From positions 372,001 through 436,000 of the forward strand of contig JAEPOG010000001.1 of assembly GCA_017643025.1 (NCBI GenBank): DNA of 64,000 nucleotides. Direction: 5' to 3'. The position numbers were made by a program, and so were the translations under genes. The notes under the pieces are model-generated. The model saw nothing but the letters and a program-made list of their open reading frames with translations. It was not told where the DNA came from and did not search any database. The stretch is from Rhizobiaceae bacterium. GTDB lineage: Bacteria > Pseudomonadota > Alphaproteobacteria > Rhizobiales > Rhizobiaceae. Shown here one piece after another: positions 47,035 through 55,394 of the stretch (position 1 is the first letter of the stretch; each line of letters starts with the position of its first letter).

Positions 47035-48006
47035 ATGGCCTGCGACCTGAACCAGAACGACGAGCAGCGGCAGATACTGGATGCCGCGACGGCGTTGCTG
47101 GAGGAAAGCTTTCCGGTATCGCGGTCGCTCGGGGACGATCAGGAGCGAATCGACAAGCTTGCCGAATTCGGTGCCTTCGCGCTGGCGCTCGACGACGATC
47201 TGGGCGGAACAGGTTTCACGCTGGTAGAAGAAGTGTTGCTGCATGTGCGCTTCGGCCGCCATATCGTGCCGGCCGGCGCGCTTGCCGCACCGGTTGCCGC
47301 CCGCATCGCTGCGGAGCTTGGCGACAACGATCTGGCGCGCGAGATTGCAACGGGGCAGATAGCCGTCAGCGCCGGCATTCTGGCTGGAGACAGGCTCCGC
47401 ACTCTTGATGACACGAAAGCCAAGCTGGCGCTCGTCTTCGACCGCAGGCGGCTGGAACTTGTAGAAATCGCCAATGCCGATGGCGAGACGGCCACCGGCC
47501 TCGGCCAGGGTGCAGAGCTTACTGAATTCCCCTTCGTCGCTACCACACGCATAGGCGCCAGCAACAGCGCGTCGATCCTGAATGTCGCCGACTTGCTGGT
47601 ATCGGCACAGCTTCTCGGTATCGCCGAAGCGGCGCGCGACCTGGCCGTGTCCTATGCCGGAATGCGCCGGCAGTTCGGCAAGCCAATCGGCGCCTTTCAG
47701 GCAATCAAACATCACTGCGCCAATATGGCTATTTCGGCGGAGATGCTTTCCGCACAACTCGACATGGCCGCCATTGCACAACGCGATAGTCGCGACGATG
47801 CAGCGTTCCAGACAGCGGCTGCCCGGCTGCTTGCGCCTCGGGTCGCCCTCGCCAATGCGCGGCTGTGCATTCAGGTACACGGCGGTATTGGCTTTTCGGC
47901 TGAAGCCGACGCGCACCGTTTTCTGAAGCAAGCTCATCTACTGCGGCAACTGGGCGGCGGCGCGGCGATGCTCGACCTTGCTTCGCCGATGGCTCCGCAC
48001 CGGTAG
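47035..48006 (+). CDS. Acyl-CoA dehydrogenase, short subunit (pair 2)
   Basis: A 323-aa ACAD-family protein. It lacks the WCQGFSEP loop but keeps RRQFGKPIGAFQAIKHHCAN near 225 and QVHGGIGFSAEADAHRFLK near the end. Length and missing flavin loop match the short subunits of alpha2-beta2 acyl-CoA dehydrogenases. The ATG at 47035 follows the partner stop by 4 bp; a ribosome site (GGGAG) lies inside the end of the partner gene. Confidence 0.88.
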   Translation: MACDLNQNDEQRQILDAATALLEESFPVSRSLGDDQERIDKLAEFGAFALALDDDLGGTGFTLVEEVLLHVRFGRHIVPAGALAAPVAARIAAELGDNDLAREIATGQIAVSAGILAGDRLRTLDDTKAKLALVFDRRRLELVEIANADGETATGLGQGAELTEFPFVATTRIGASNSASILNVADLLVSAQLLGIAEAARDLAVSYAGMRRQFGKPIGAFQAIKHHCANMAISAEMLSAQLDMAAIAQRDSRDDAAFQTAAARLLAPRVALANARLCIQVHGGIGFSAEADAHRFLKQAHLLRQLGGGAAMLDLASPMAPHR

Positions 48007-48025
48007 AAGGAACAGGGAGGACCTC

Positions 48026-48847
48026 ATGCGCGCTGCACTCATTACCGGTGCGTCGAGCGGGATTGGACTGGCAACCACGCAGGCCTTCCTGAAGGCAGGC
48101 ATTGCGGTTGCCGGCATCGGCCGCGACCCGGACAAGCTCGCAAAACTCGAACAGGAATGCGCCGGCTTCGACGCGCCAATCGCAACGCTGGCGCTCGACG
48201 TGATGGACGACGATGGACCTCGACGCGCAGTCGCTTTGGCGGTCGAGACGTTCGGGCGTCTGGACCATCTGGTGAACAATGCAGGGATCGGCAGCCCGAA
48301 ACCGGTTCACCAGACCGACGACGGGACGCTCGACTATTTCCTTGGCCTGATGCTGCGCGCGCCGTTTCGCATGTGCCGCGAGGCGCTGAAGGCGTTCGGC
48401 GACGAAGCCACGATCGTCAATGTGAGTTCGACCTACGCAATCCTCGGCGGGCTGCGCGGCGGCGCCTATTCGGCTGCCAAGGCCGGGCTACATGGGCTGA
48501 CCACGCACCTCGCCTGCCAGTACGGTTCCGCGGGCATTCGCAGCAACGCTGTCGCGCCCGGAGTCGTGCCTACCCCGATGACCTTTCATCGGCTGGAAAA
48601 CGAGGCGTTCCGCCGCATGAACACCGACATGACGCCATCGCCGCGCATGGGAAAACCCGAGGACGTGGCGGAGGCAATCCTGTTCTTGTCCTCGCCGCAA
48701 TCGGGCTGGATCAACGGACAGGTGCTCGCCGTCGATGGCGGCTGGTCATCGACCAAGTTCCTCACCGAGGAGGCGCTGACGGCTGAGCGTACCGTCACCA
48801 AGCCGGACTGGACCCACTCCGGACGCCCGAAGTCGAATGACGCCTAG
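48026..48847 (+). CDS. Short-chain dehydrogenase/reductase (SDR)
   Basis: A 273-aa classical SDR. Dinucleotide motif TGASSGIGLA at residues 7-16, NNAGIG near 90, and catalytic Ser in VNVSSTYA with YSAAK near 150. The C-terminal DGGWSSTKF is typical. It probably oxidises a hydroxyacyl or other secondary alcohol formed in the pathway. Ribosome site GGGAGG lies 6 nt before ATG 48026, 19 bp after the short ACAD subunit. It ends 24 bp from the convergent ThDP enzyme. Confidence 0.92.
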   Translation: MRAALITGASSGIGLATTQAFLKAGIAVAGIGRDPDKLAKLEQECAGFDAPIATLALDVMDDDGPRRAVALAVETFGRLDHLVNNAGIGSPKPVHQTDDGTLDYFLGLMLRAPFRMCREALKAFGDEATIVNVSSTYAILGGLRGGAYSAAKAGLHGLTTHLACQYGSAGIRSNAVAPGVVPTPMTFHRLENEAFRRMNTDMTPSPRMGKPEDVAEAILFLSSPQSGWINGQVLAVDGGWSSTKFLTEEALTAERTVTKPDWTHSGRPKSNDA

Positions 48848-48871
48848 CAGCTGCTGTGGCCAAAGCCGGTC

Positions 48872-50491
48872 TCACCAGAACGGCATGCGGGCCGGGTCGA
48901 GCTTGAGTTCGATCAGCAGAGGCCGGTCGCGGCGCTCGATCGCCTCCCGGACTATGTCGAGGTCCTCTGCTGTCCGCACGGTCACTCCCCTTCCGCCGAG
49001 GGCATCCGCCAGAGGCGCGAAGTCAGGCCAGTCGAACAGGCTGAGCGCCGGATCCATCTGCTTGTCGCGGAGGATGGCGTATTCTGCGCCATAACAGTTG
49101 TCGTTGCAGAGGATGACGATCAGATCCAAGCCGTGCCGCACGGCAGTGTTGAACTCTGTCAGCCCGCCCAGCATGAAACCGCCATCGCCTGTCGTGAGCA
49201 CCACAGGACGGTCGGGCTCGGCCGCCGCCGCGCCGATCGCCTGTGCAATGCCGAGACCGATCGAACCGAAGCTGGCTGTCTGCACATAGAACCGGGGGTG
49301 TTCGACCTCCAGATATTGCATCGCCTTGACCATGTGGCGGCCGGCATCGGTCACGAACACGCGGTCTGACGGCAATAGGTCGTTCAGCCTCGAAAGCATG
49401 TCGATGTAATCGAGATGTTCGCCACCGGGTTGCGCTTCCGGATAGTCGGCGATGCCGTCAGTTGGCAGCTCTCCTCGAAATCCCGATGGCGCGATCTCGG
49501 CTTCGTCCAGCCAATAGATAATCCTGTTCACTGTTTCCACCGTGCCGCCAACCAGGCCGACATCCGGCGTATGCCCCCGCCCAATCCCCGCTGCATCAGG
49601 CGACACCTGCACAACGCGTTTTCCCTCGACGAAAGCCCCTTCCGACGTGGTGTGAAAGTTGAGGCCGGCGCCGAAAGCGACGATGCAGTCGCTCCTCATT
49701 ATGGCGTCGATGGCCGCTGGAGCGCTCAGCGTTCCCATAATGCCCAGATTGTAGCCCGCATGACCGAAAAGGCCTTTCGCGCGTAGTGTTGTGGCAAGCG
49801 GCGCCTCGATCCGCTCGGCCAGCCTGATGAGTGCTTGACTGGATTCTGAGTCGATGGCGTCGCGGCCAGCCAGCACGATCGGTCGTTTGGCCGATGCGAT
49901 GATGCCGACCGCGTTGTCGAGGTCATCGTCCCCAGGCGTAACCGCCGGCCGGGCAATGTTCATGGGCAGGGGTTCGATAGGCCGCTCGACAAGCTGGTGC
50001 TGCAGATCGGTCCTGAAATTGAACGCGACCGGCCGGCGCTCGGCCTGGGCCCGGCGGATCGCACGCGCGAGATCGGCAGCTGCCGTCTCCGGCTTGTTGA
50101 GCTGCTCGAAGCCGGCGCCTGTCGCCAGGATGAGTTCGTGTTGCGCAATCTTCTGCAGGTTCTCGCGGTCGCCGGGGGCGGTGTCGCCGCAAAGCAGCAC
50201 CATCGGCGTTCCCGCTTTCACGCCCTCGGCCAGCGCGGTCAGCGTGTTGGTCAGCGCCGGGCCGTGGGTTACCGTCGCCAATCCCACCCTGCCCGAGACC
50301 GATGCATAGCCGAGTGCCATCAGCGCGGCCCCGTTCTCGTTCGCGGCCGCGATGAAGCGCCCGCCATGCACACGCGAGAAGCAGTCGATCATGTAGACGT
50401 TCGCGTCACCGGTAACGCCGAACACGGGCACGTTCCCGGTCGCGGCCAGCATCTCGGCAAGGACCTCGAAAACCTTCACTTTTGCAGCCAC
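48872..50491 (-). CDS. Thiamine-diphosphate enzyme (acetolactate synthase / benzoylformate decarboxylase-like)
   Basis: A 539-aa three-domain ThDP enzyme. The N-terminal domain has the activating Glu in AAANENGAALMALGYA near 45. The middle domain contains RPIVLAGRDAIDSE. The C-terminal domain has the ThDP motif GDGGFMLGG near 440, ending in CNDNCYG. Relatives make or cleave C-C bonds next to a 2-oxo or 2-hydroxyacyl-CoA group. The GTG at 50491 has GGGAG ten bases upstream; a longer frame to 50542 would run through an operator. An IclR-type palindrome lies 31-49 bp upstream, which places the gene in the same regulon as the ACADs and TRAP system. Confidence 0.88.
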   Translation of the reverse strand: MAAKVKVFEVLAEMLAATGNVPVFGVTGDANVYMIDCFSRVHGGRFIAAANENGAALMALGYASVSGRVGLATVTHGPALTNTLTALAEGVKAGTPMVLLCGDTAPGDRENLQKIAQHELILATGAGFEQLNKPETAAADLARAIRRAQAERRPVAFNFRTDLQHQLVERPIEPLPMNIARPAVTPGDDDLDNAVGIIASAKRPIVLAGRDAIDSESSQALIRLAERIEAPLATTLRAKGLFGHAGYNLGIMGTLSAPAAIDAIMRSDCIVAFGAGLNFHTTSEGAFVEGKRVVQVSPDAAGIGRGHTPDVGLVGGTVETVNRIIYWLDEAEIAPSGFRGELPTDGIADYPEAQPGGEHLDYIDMLSRLNDLLPSDRVFVTDAGRHMVKAMQYLEVEHPRFYVQTASFGSIGLGIAQAIGAAAAEPDRPVVLTTGDGGFMLGGLTEFNTAVRHGLDLIVILCNDNCYGAEYAILRDKQMDPALSLFDWPDFAPLADALGGRGVTVRTAEDLDIVREAIERRDRPLLIELKLDPARMPFW

Positions 50492-50521
50492 GACTTCACG
50501 CTCCCAACGTCGCCGAAACGA

Positions 50522-50540
50522 TGTCCCATATTCTGGACAC
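50522..50540. promoter_or_regulatory. IclR-type operator, site C
   Basis: TGTCCCATATTCTGGACAC: a perfect left half and a shortened right half (TGGACA). It also reads TGTCC-N8-GGACA as a strict dyad. Located 31-49 bp before the ThDP enzyme start. Confidence 0.65.
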
Positions 50541-50656
50541 AACCCTCAGCTTGTAGACTGAGTGCTTCCAGACACATGGCCGTATGTCAACGATTTCATG
50601 TAAAACGCTGCGTCGTCGCGCGTCCTACAAAGTGGGAAGTTGATAGCCGTGGTGCC

Positions 50657-51430
50657 TCAATTGGCGATTGTGGCCGCCTCGCGTCTCATGCGCTCGAAGT
50701 GCTGTTTCCAGGACGCCACATTGTCGTCGGTAGCCAGCGAGTTGTGCGCGGCGATGCTCACGGCGAGCGTCGCAGGCCCCTGCCCGTTCGGCAGCGCCAT
50801 ACCCAACCCGAAGACACTTTCGGCCACAAAGCTGCGGCTCTCGGTAAGGCCAGTCTTGCGAGTTTCCTTCACGTTCCGGCGGATCTGCTCGACGCTGAGC
50901 CGCGGAAATTCTTTCAAGTGAGGCTCGATCGCTGCGAGAACCTGCTCGGCATCGGCCTCCGACGTCGCGGCAAGCAGCGCCGTCGCTGCCGCGCCAACAC
51001 CAAGCGGCCTGCGTTGGCCGACCTCGACGGGTATGGCGCGCAGCACGGAGGCCCCTTCGGCCTTGTAGAGGCACACACTCTCATGTCCGCTCCTGCCGAT
51101 GAGATAGGCGGTCGCCCCGCATGACCTCGCCAGCTTCTCGACAAGAGGCCGCCACAGCAGGATTTCACGCTGGCGATCGGCGGCGGCGAGGCCGAGCTCG
51201 TACACCAGACCGCCGATGGAGTACCGGCGCGCCGTCTGGTCATATTCAAGCAGCCGCTCGTCCATCAGACACTTGACGATCCTGTGCGCGGTGGAGCGCG
51301 ACAGCCCGGTCGCCTCCGAAACCTGGCGCAACGAAACGCCGGCATCGGCGCCCCTCGCAGCGTGCCGCAGCACGGCCGCCGCGCGCCGGATCGCCTGTGT
51401 CCCGTCCTGTTTCAGATCCTTGTCCGACAT
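50657..51430 (-). CDS. IclR-family transcriptional regulator
   Basis: A 257-aa regulator. The winged helix-turn-helix (about 8-75) has VSLRQVSEATGLSRSTAHRI and a wing ending YSIGGLVYELG. The effector domain (about 85-250) includes YLIGRSGHESVCLYKAEGAS and PLGVGAAATALLAA, typical IclR features. The ATG at 51430 is used; a GTG four codons upstream is possible. It stands between the ThDP gene and the TRAP operon, and recurring TGTCCCA-N5-TGGGACA palindromes surround it, including one in its own promoter. A local pathway regulator, probably a repressor responding to the imported acid or its CoA ester. Confidence 0.92.
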   Translation of the reverse strand: MSDKDLKQDGTQAIRRAAAVLRHAARGADAGVSLRQVSEATGLSRSTAHRIVKCLMDERLLEYDQTARRYSIGGLVYELGLAAADRQREILLWRPLVEKLARSCGATAYLIGRSGHESVCLYKAEGASVLRAIPVEVGQRRPLGVGAAATALLAATSEADAEQVLAAIEPHLKEFPRLSVEQIRRNVKETRKTGLTESRSFVAESVFGLGMALPNGQGPATLAVSIAAHNSLATDDNVASWKQHFERMRREAATIAN

Positions 51431-51561
51431 TTCGCTTTCCACCCGGCGAATGAAAGTTGCGGCCCGCGGCGGCTATAGCACCGGACCCGCGGCGGCAAAA
51501 GAACGCCAACCCGCCCGGATCGCGCCGGTTCGAAGCGGACATAGCTCATCACACCCAAATA

Positions 51562-51580
51562 GTTTCCATATTGTGGGACA
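51562..51580. promoter_or_regulatory. IclR-type operator, site D
   Basis: GTTTCCA-TATTG-TGGGACA: perfect right half, left half 4 of 7. It is about 130-150 bp upstream of the iclR start codon. The spacer is identical to site B. Confidence 0.6.
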
Positions 51581-51749
51581 AAATTCAATCAAGATTGATC
51601 GGAAACGATGCCCTGGAACAGATCCGGGGATGCGGTCCGGATAACTCGAATGCAACGACATTGCCTGAAAACATAGCCTAATTAGGCGTTTGCGGCACAA
51701 AAGACGTGATCTCGCTGTCTCCGGTCGTCAATCCGCTTCAATCTCTTGT

Positions 51750-51768
51750 TGTCCCACATGGTAGGAGA
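51750..51768. promoter_or_regulatory. IclR-type operator, site E
   Basis: TGTCCCA-CATGG-TAGGAGA: perfect left half, right half 5 of 7. It is 79-97 bp upstream of the TRAP binding-protein start, in a typical promoter position. Confidence 0.65.
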
Positions 51769-51846
51769 TGATAGGAAAAACACGCAAGGTGTGAATGCGC
51801 TTTGCAACGGCTTTGAATTTCCGGCGACGCCGGAGGGAGGAATCGA

Positions 51847-53070
51847 ATGAACCGCATCAACAGTTGGACTGGCCTGTCGATCGTGGCGATCATGACCACC
51901 GGCATGGCCGTCGGGTTTCCGGCAGCCGCCCAGGACAAGGCGTGGCTGGAAGAGCTTGAGCCGCAGGTACTCAAACTGGCGGATTTCTCGGGTGACCAGA
52001 ACGCCAATTTCGGCAAGGCGATGGTCGAGTGGGAAAACGCCATAACGGAATTCACCGACGGCAAGATCACCTTCGAGAACTATTGGTCGTCGTCGCTGCT
52101 CGGCGCGCTCGACACGCTGAAGGGCGTCGGCGACGGCGTTGCCGATATCGGGCTGATCATCCCGAGCTACCATCCTAAGGAGCTGCCCGTCGGCTCATGG
52201 CTGTTCGGCCTAGGCGCAGCGCTCAGCGGCTCGACTGTGCACGACGTCGCAGCTGGTGGCGCCGCTTCGCTCGAAACGGTCCTCACGCTGCCTGCCCTGA
52301 CCGAGGAATACGCCTCGCACAATGTGCGCGTCCTTCAGGCGACGGCCACACCTGCCTACAACCTCCTGTGCAACAAGCCGATCTCCTCGCTTGAAGACGC
52401 CCAGGGCAAGCGGGCACGTGCAATCGGCGCGGTCTGGTCGACCACCGTCGAAGCGCTGGGCATGACTCCGGTGAGCATCGCCTGGAACGAGGCTTATGAA
52501 GGCCTGCAGCGCGGCGTGTTCGACTGCATGGTCATCAATCCGAACCAGTATGCCGATGGCCTCATCCTGAAGGATGTTGCGCCCGAATATGTGCCGGTCA
52601 CCATGGCGCAGCTTCAGGCCTCCACCTGGGTCATTAACAAGGATCTGTGGGACAGCTTCCCGGTCGAACTGCAGAACTTCATCACGCAGGAGAACGTGCG
52701 CGCGGCCTACAACATCTGGAAGGGTTACCTCCAGATCGAGGCAAAAGCCGGCGACCTGATCGCTGCGGCTGAAGAAATCCGCACCAACGACGTGTCGGCG
52801 CTGGAGCCGATTGCGGCAAAGCAGAGGGCTGAGTATGTGGCCGGCCTCGCCGAAATCGCTCCAGGAACCGTTTCCGACCCGCAGGCCGTTGTAGACAGAT
52901 ACCAGCAGCGCATCGCCTATTGGACCGACGCGCTGGAATCACAGGGCTACGCGGTCGCCGAGCGCACACCGGAAGCAATCCTCGAGGCGTTCGCCGGACT
53001 GCGCGATGTCGACCTGTCGGGCTTCTACGAGAAGTTCAACAAGGAAGTCACTCCGACCCTTCAGAAATAG
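51847..53070 (+). CDS. TRAP transporter solute-binding protein (DctP family)
   Basis: A 407-aa periplasmic protein with a signal peptide of about 28 residues (cleaved after AAA). The DctP domain spans about 40-360. KRARAIGAVWSTTVEALGMT, near residue 190, contains the conserved Arg that binds the carboxylate of the ligand, and EAYEGLQRGVFDCMVINPNQ near 218 is the usual second signature. It delivers an organic acid to the DctQM permease. The gene has a strong ribosome site and operator E upstream. The C-terminal 50 residues extend past the usual fold. Confidence 0.93.
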   Translation: MNRINSWTGLSIVAIMTTGMAVGFPAAAQDKAWLEELEPQVLKLADFSGDQNANFGKAMVEWENAITEFTDGKITFENYWSSSLLGALDTLKGVGDGVADIGLIIPSYHPKELPVGSWLFGLGAALSGSTVHDVAAGGAASLETVLTLPALTEEYASHNVRVLQATATPAYNLLCNKPISSLEDAQGKRARAIGAVWSTTVEALGMTPVSIAWNEAYEGLQRGVFDCMVINPNQYADGLILKDVAPEYVPVTMAQLQASTWVINKDLWDSFPVELQNFITQENVRAAYNIWKGYLQIEAKAGDLIAAAEEIRTNDVSALEPIAAKQRAEYVAGLAEIAPGTVSDPQAVVDRYQQRIAYWTDALESQGYAVAERTPEAILEAFAGLRDVDLSGFYEKFNKEVTPTLQK

Positions 53071-53091
53071 CGCACAGCTCCTCCCAAGAGC

Positions 53092-53117
53092 GCCACGGGC
53101 CGTACTCGGCCCGTGGC
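53092..53117 (+). promoter_or_regulatory. Intercistronic hairpin after dctP-type gene
   Basis: A perfect 11-bp stem, GCCACGGGCCG (53092-53102) with 53107-53117 and TACT loop, lies 21 bp after the binding-protein stop. There is no U-run. It probably protects the upstream message and raises binding-protein output over the permease. Confidence 0.6.
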
Positions 53118-53192
53118 AACGGGTTGTCTCCGGCTTCTGGAGCGGGCATGCAAAGCGCTACGCTTCTTGCCGGTCGGGAGGACGGCAGTGTG

Positions 53193-53771
53193 ATGCCTCA
53201 GGCTGATCGAAGGACAAAGGCGAATTCTGTAGGGCGACAGCGGCTCGACGCGGCACTTCGCATGATCGACCGCCTGGGAAATTTGTTCGCCTTCGGTGCC
53301 GCGGCTGCGCTCGCGCTTCTCGCCCTGCACGTCTTTTTCGATGTGCTTGGCCGCGCCTTCTTCAACCGACCGCTGAGCGGCACACTGGAAATGACTGCCT
53401 ACTGGTGGATGCCCATGCTGACCCTGCTCGCTTACGCCTACACCGAGCAGAAGCAGGAGCACATCAAGGTGACGATCCTGCTGGACGCACTCCCTATGCG
53501 CATGCGGCAGCTCGTAGAGGGATCCTTCGGCATCCTGGCCGTCGCACTGCTAGTTGCCCTGACATGGTTCACGCTCATCGACGCGTTGGAGAGCGCGGAG
53601 ATCGGTCAGACGACGGCCTCCTCGCCGCCCGTTCACATCTGGCCGTTCAAATTCGTCGCCGTGGCAGGGGTCGCGCTGCTGGCCCTTCAGGTTGCGGCCA
53701 CAACGATCCGCTATTTTGCGGGAGTGCTTCCGCAACGCGCCGAATTCGACACCGACGCGGATATCGGATGA
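53193..53771 (+). CDS. TRAP transporter small permease (DctQ family)
   Basis: A 192-aa protein with four membrane helices. The first is LFAFGAAAALALLALHVFFD and the family phrase is FFNRPLSGTLEMTAYWWMPM, near residues 60-80. It pairs with DctM. Start at ATG 53193; an adjacent in-frame GTG at 53190 lies closer to the GGGAGG ribosome site and may be the true start. It overlaps dctM by 4 bp. Confidence 0.92.
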   Translation: MPQADRRTKANSVGRQRLDAALRMIDRLGNLFAFGAAAALALLALHVFFDVLGRAFFNRPLSGTLEMTAYWWMPMLTLLAYAYTEQKQEHIKVTILLDALPMRMRQLVEGSFGILAVALLVALTWFTLIDALESAEIGQTTASSPPVHIWPFKFVAVAGVALLALQVAATTIRYFAGVLPQRAEFDTDADIG

Positions 53772-55258
53772 GCGCGCCAGCACCAGCAGACGGCCAAAAG
53801 AATGCAACAGGCGCACGGTCGCACCGCGCCGCAGTGATCTTCTTCGCAGTCAGTCTCGCAGCAGCGCTCGGCGCGGTGCTGGCGATGGCCTTTGGCGACC
53901 TTCCCAAGAACGCCATTGGAGCGCTGGTGATCCTGCTCAGCATCGTGCTGCTGCTGATGGGGATTCCAGTCGGCATCGCCATGCTGGGCGCAGCTCTGAT
54001 TGGACTATGGGCGCTCAGCGGCAGCCGGGTTGTAACGTCGACGATGGAGTCGATCGCCTACGACGCCGCCGAGTCGTGGTCATACAGCGTCATCCCGATG
54101 TTCATCCTCATGGGCATGATCCTGTGGAAGTCCGGGCTCACCGCTTCGGCATTCGAGGCCGCGCGCCGCTGGCTCGGCTGGATGCCTGGAGGGCTGGCCG
54201 TTGCTACCAACTTTGCGGGCGCCGCTCTTGCGGCCAGCAGCGGCAGCACGATCGGCATCACCTATGCTCTTGGTCGCGTGTCCATCCCCGAGATGCTGAA
54301 ATCGGGATACCATCCGCAACTGGCGGTCGGCAGCGTAGCCGCCGCCGGAACGCTGGGACAGATCATACCGCCCAGCCTGTTGCTTGTCGTTTATGCCGGC
54401 GCGGCCTCAGTGCCGGTCGGTCACCAGCTTCTGGCCGGCGTCGTGCCGGGCATCATGCTGGCGCTCGCCTTCGCCATCATGATCGTGTGTCTTTCGGCCG
54501 CCAGGCCGGCGCTTGCGCCGCGCATCGACATGAGCGAGATAACATGGCGCATGCGTATGCGGTCGCTGGCCGAGGTCGCGCCGATCGCCATCGTCGTGCT
54601 TATTGTCATCGGCGGCCTGTTCGCCGGCATCTTCACGGCCACCGAATCCGGCGTCTACGGCATGTTCGCCGCCCTTCTTTTCGGCATCATCCACCAGTTC
54701 CGCACAGGCGGATCGTGGAGGGGCGTCCGCACAATGGTGCATGAATCGGTCATTGGCACGTTGCTGGGCAGTGCGTCTGTGTTCCTGCTTATACTTGGCG
54801 TCGAGGTGCTGACGCGGGCCATGGCCCTGAGCCAGGTGCCGAACGCGCTGGCGCAGACCATCGTCGACATGGGACTCGACCGCGTCGACCTGCTCTTGAT
54901 CCTGATACTCGTCTACCTGGTGCTTGGCATGTTCATGGACACGCTTGCCATGATGCTGCTGACCATCCCGGTGCTGCTGGCGCCACTCAAGGCAGTTGGT
55001 GTCGATCCGCTCTGGTTCGGCGTCTTCCTGGTCGTTATGGCCGAAGTCGGGCTGCTGACGCCACCTCTCGGCATACTGACGTTCATAGTCCACCGAATTG
55101 CATCGGACCCGGAAACCAATCTCGGAAGGCAGATATCGCTGCCCACCGTCTTCAAGGGTGTCGCACCCTTCGCAGCGACGGCAATACTGGTGCTCCTGTT
55201 CCTGATCGCGTTCCCCGGCGTCGTGACGTGGCTGCCGACCGCAAGCTTCAGCCGCTGA
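53768..55258 (+). CDS. TRAP transporter large permease (DctM family)
   Basis: A 496-aa polytopic protein of the DctM/ion-transporter superfamily, with about 13 helices. Hallmarks are GIPVGIAMLGAALIGL near 65, MFILMGMILWKSGL, NFAGAALAASSGSTIGITYA, and IIPPSLLLVVYA in the middle. The start ATG overlaps the dctQ stop (ATGA). It uses the sodium gradient to import the ligand bound by the DctP protein. With about 60 extra N-terminal residues it is longer than the classical 425-aa DctM. Confidence 0.94.
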   Translation: MSAPAPADGQKNATGARSHRAAVIFFAVSLAAALGAVLAMAFGDLPKNAIGALVILLSIVLLLMGIPVGIAMLGAALIGLWALSGSRVVTSTMESIAYDAAESWSYSVIPMFILMGMILWKSGLTASAFEAARRWLGWMPGGLAVATNFAGAALAASSGSTIGITYALGRVSIPEMLKSGYHPQLAVGSVAAAGTLGQIIPPSLLLVVYAGAASVPVGHQLLAGVVPGIMLALAFAIMIVCLSAARPALAPRIDMSEITWRMRMRSLAEVAPIAIVVLIVIGGLFAGIFTATESGVYGMFAALLFGIIHQFRTGGSWRGVRTMVHESVIGTLLGSASVFLLILGVEVLTRAMALSQVPNALAQTIVDMGLDRVDLLLILILVYLVLGMFMDTLAMMLLTIPVLLAPLKAVGVDPLWFGVFLVVMAEVGLLTPPLGILTFIVHRIASDPETNLGRQISLPTVFKGVAPFAATAILVLLFLIAFPGVVTWLPTASFSR

Positions 55259-55394
55259 TCACTAGCTTTCGCACCCTGGGTTAGCCGCGGCTGGCAAGCA
55301 GAGGCGAGCTTGTGGCTGCATCGTCCCAACTGTCGGCGGGCTCCTCGTTAGCCTTTTTCCGTGCACATATTTGGAACCGTCTTATGCTAAGCGC

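Larger units (their letters stand above)
51431..51846. promoter_or_regulatory. Divergent control region iclR / TRAP operon
   Basis: This 416-bp region has no convincing gene. It contains operator sites D and E and is AT-rich around 51560-51760. GGAGGGAGGAA lies before the TRAP binding-protein start at 51847. The distance between the two operators (188 bp centre to centre) would allow looping or separate control of both promoters. Confidence 0.55.
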
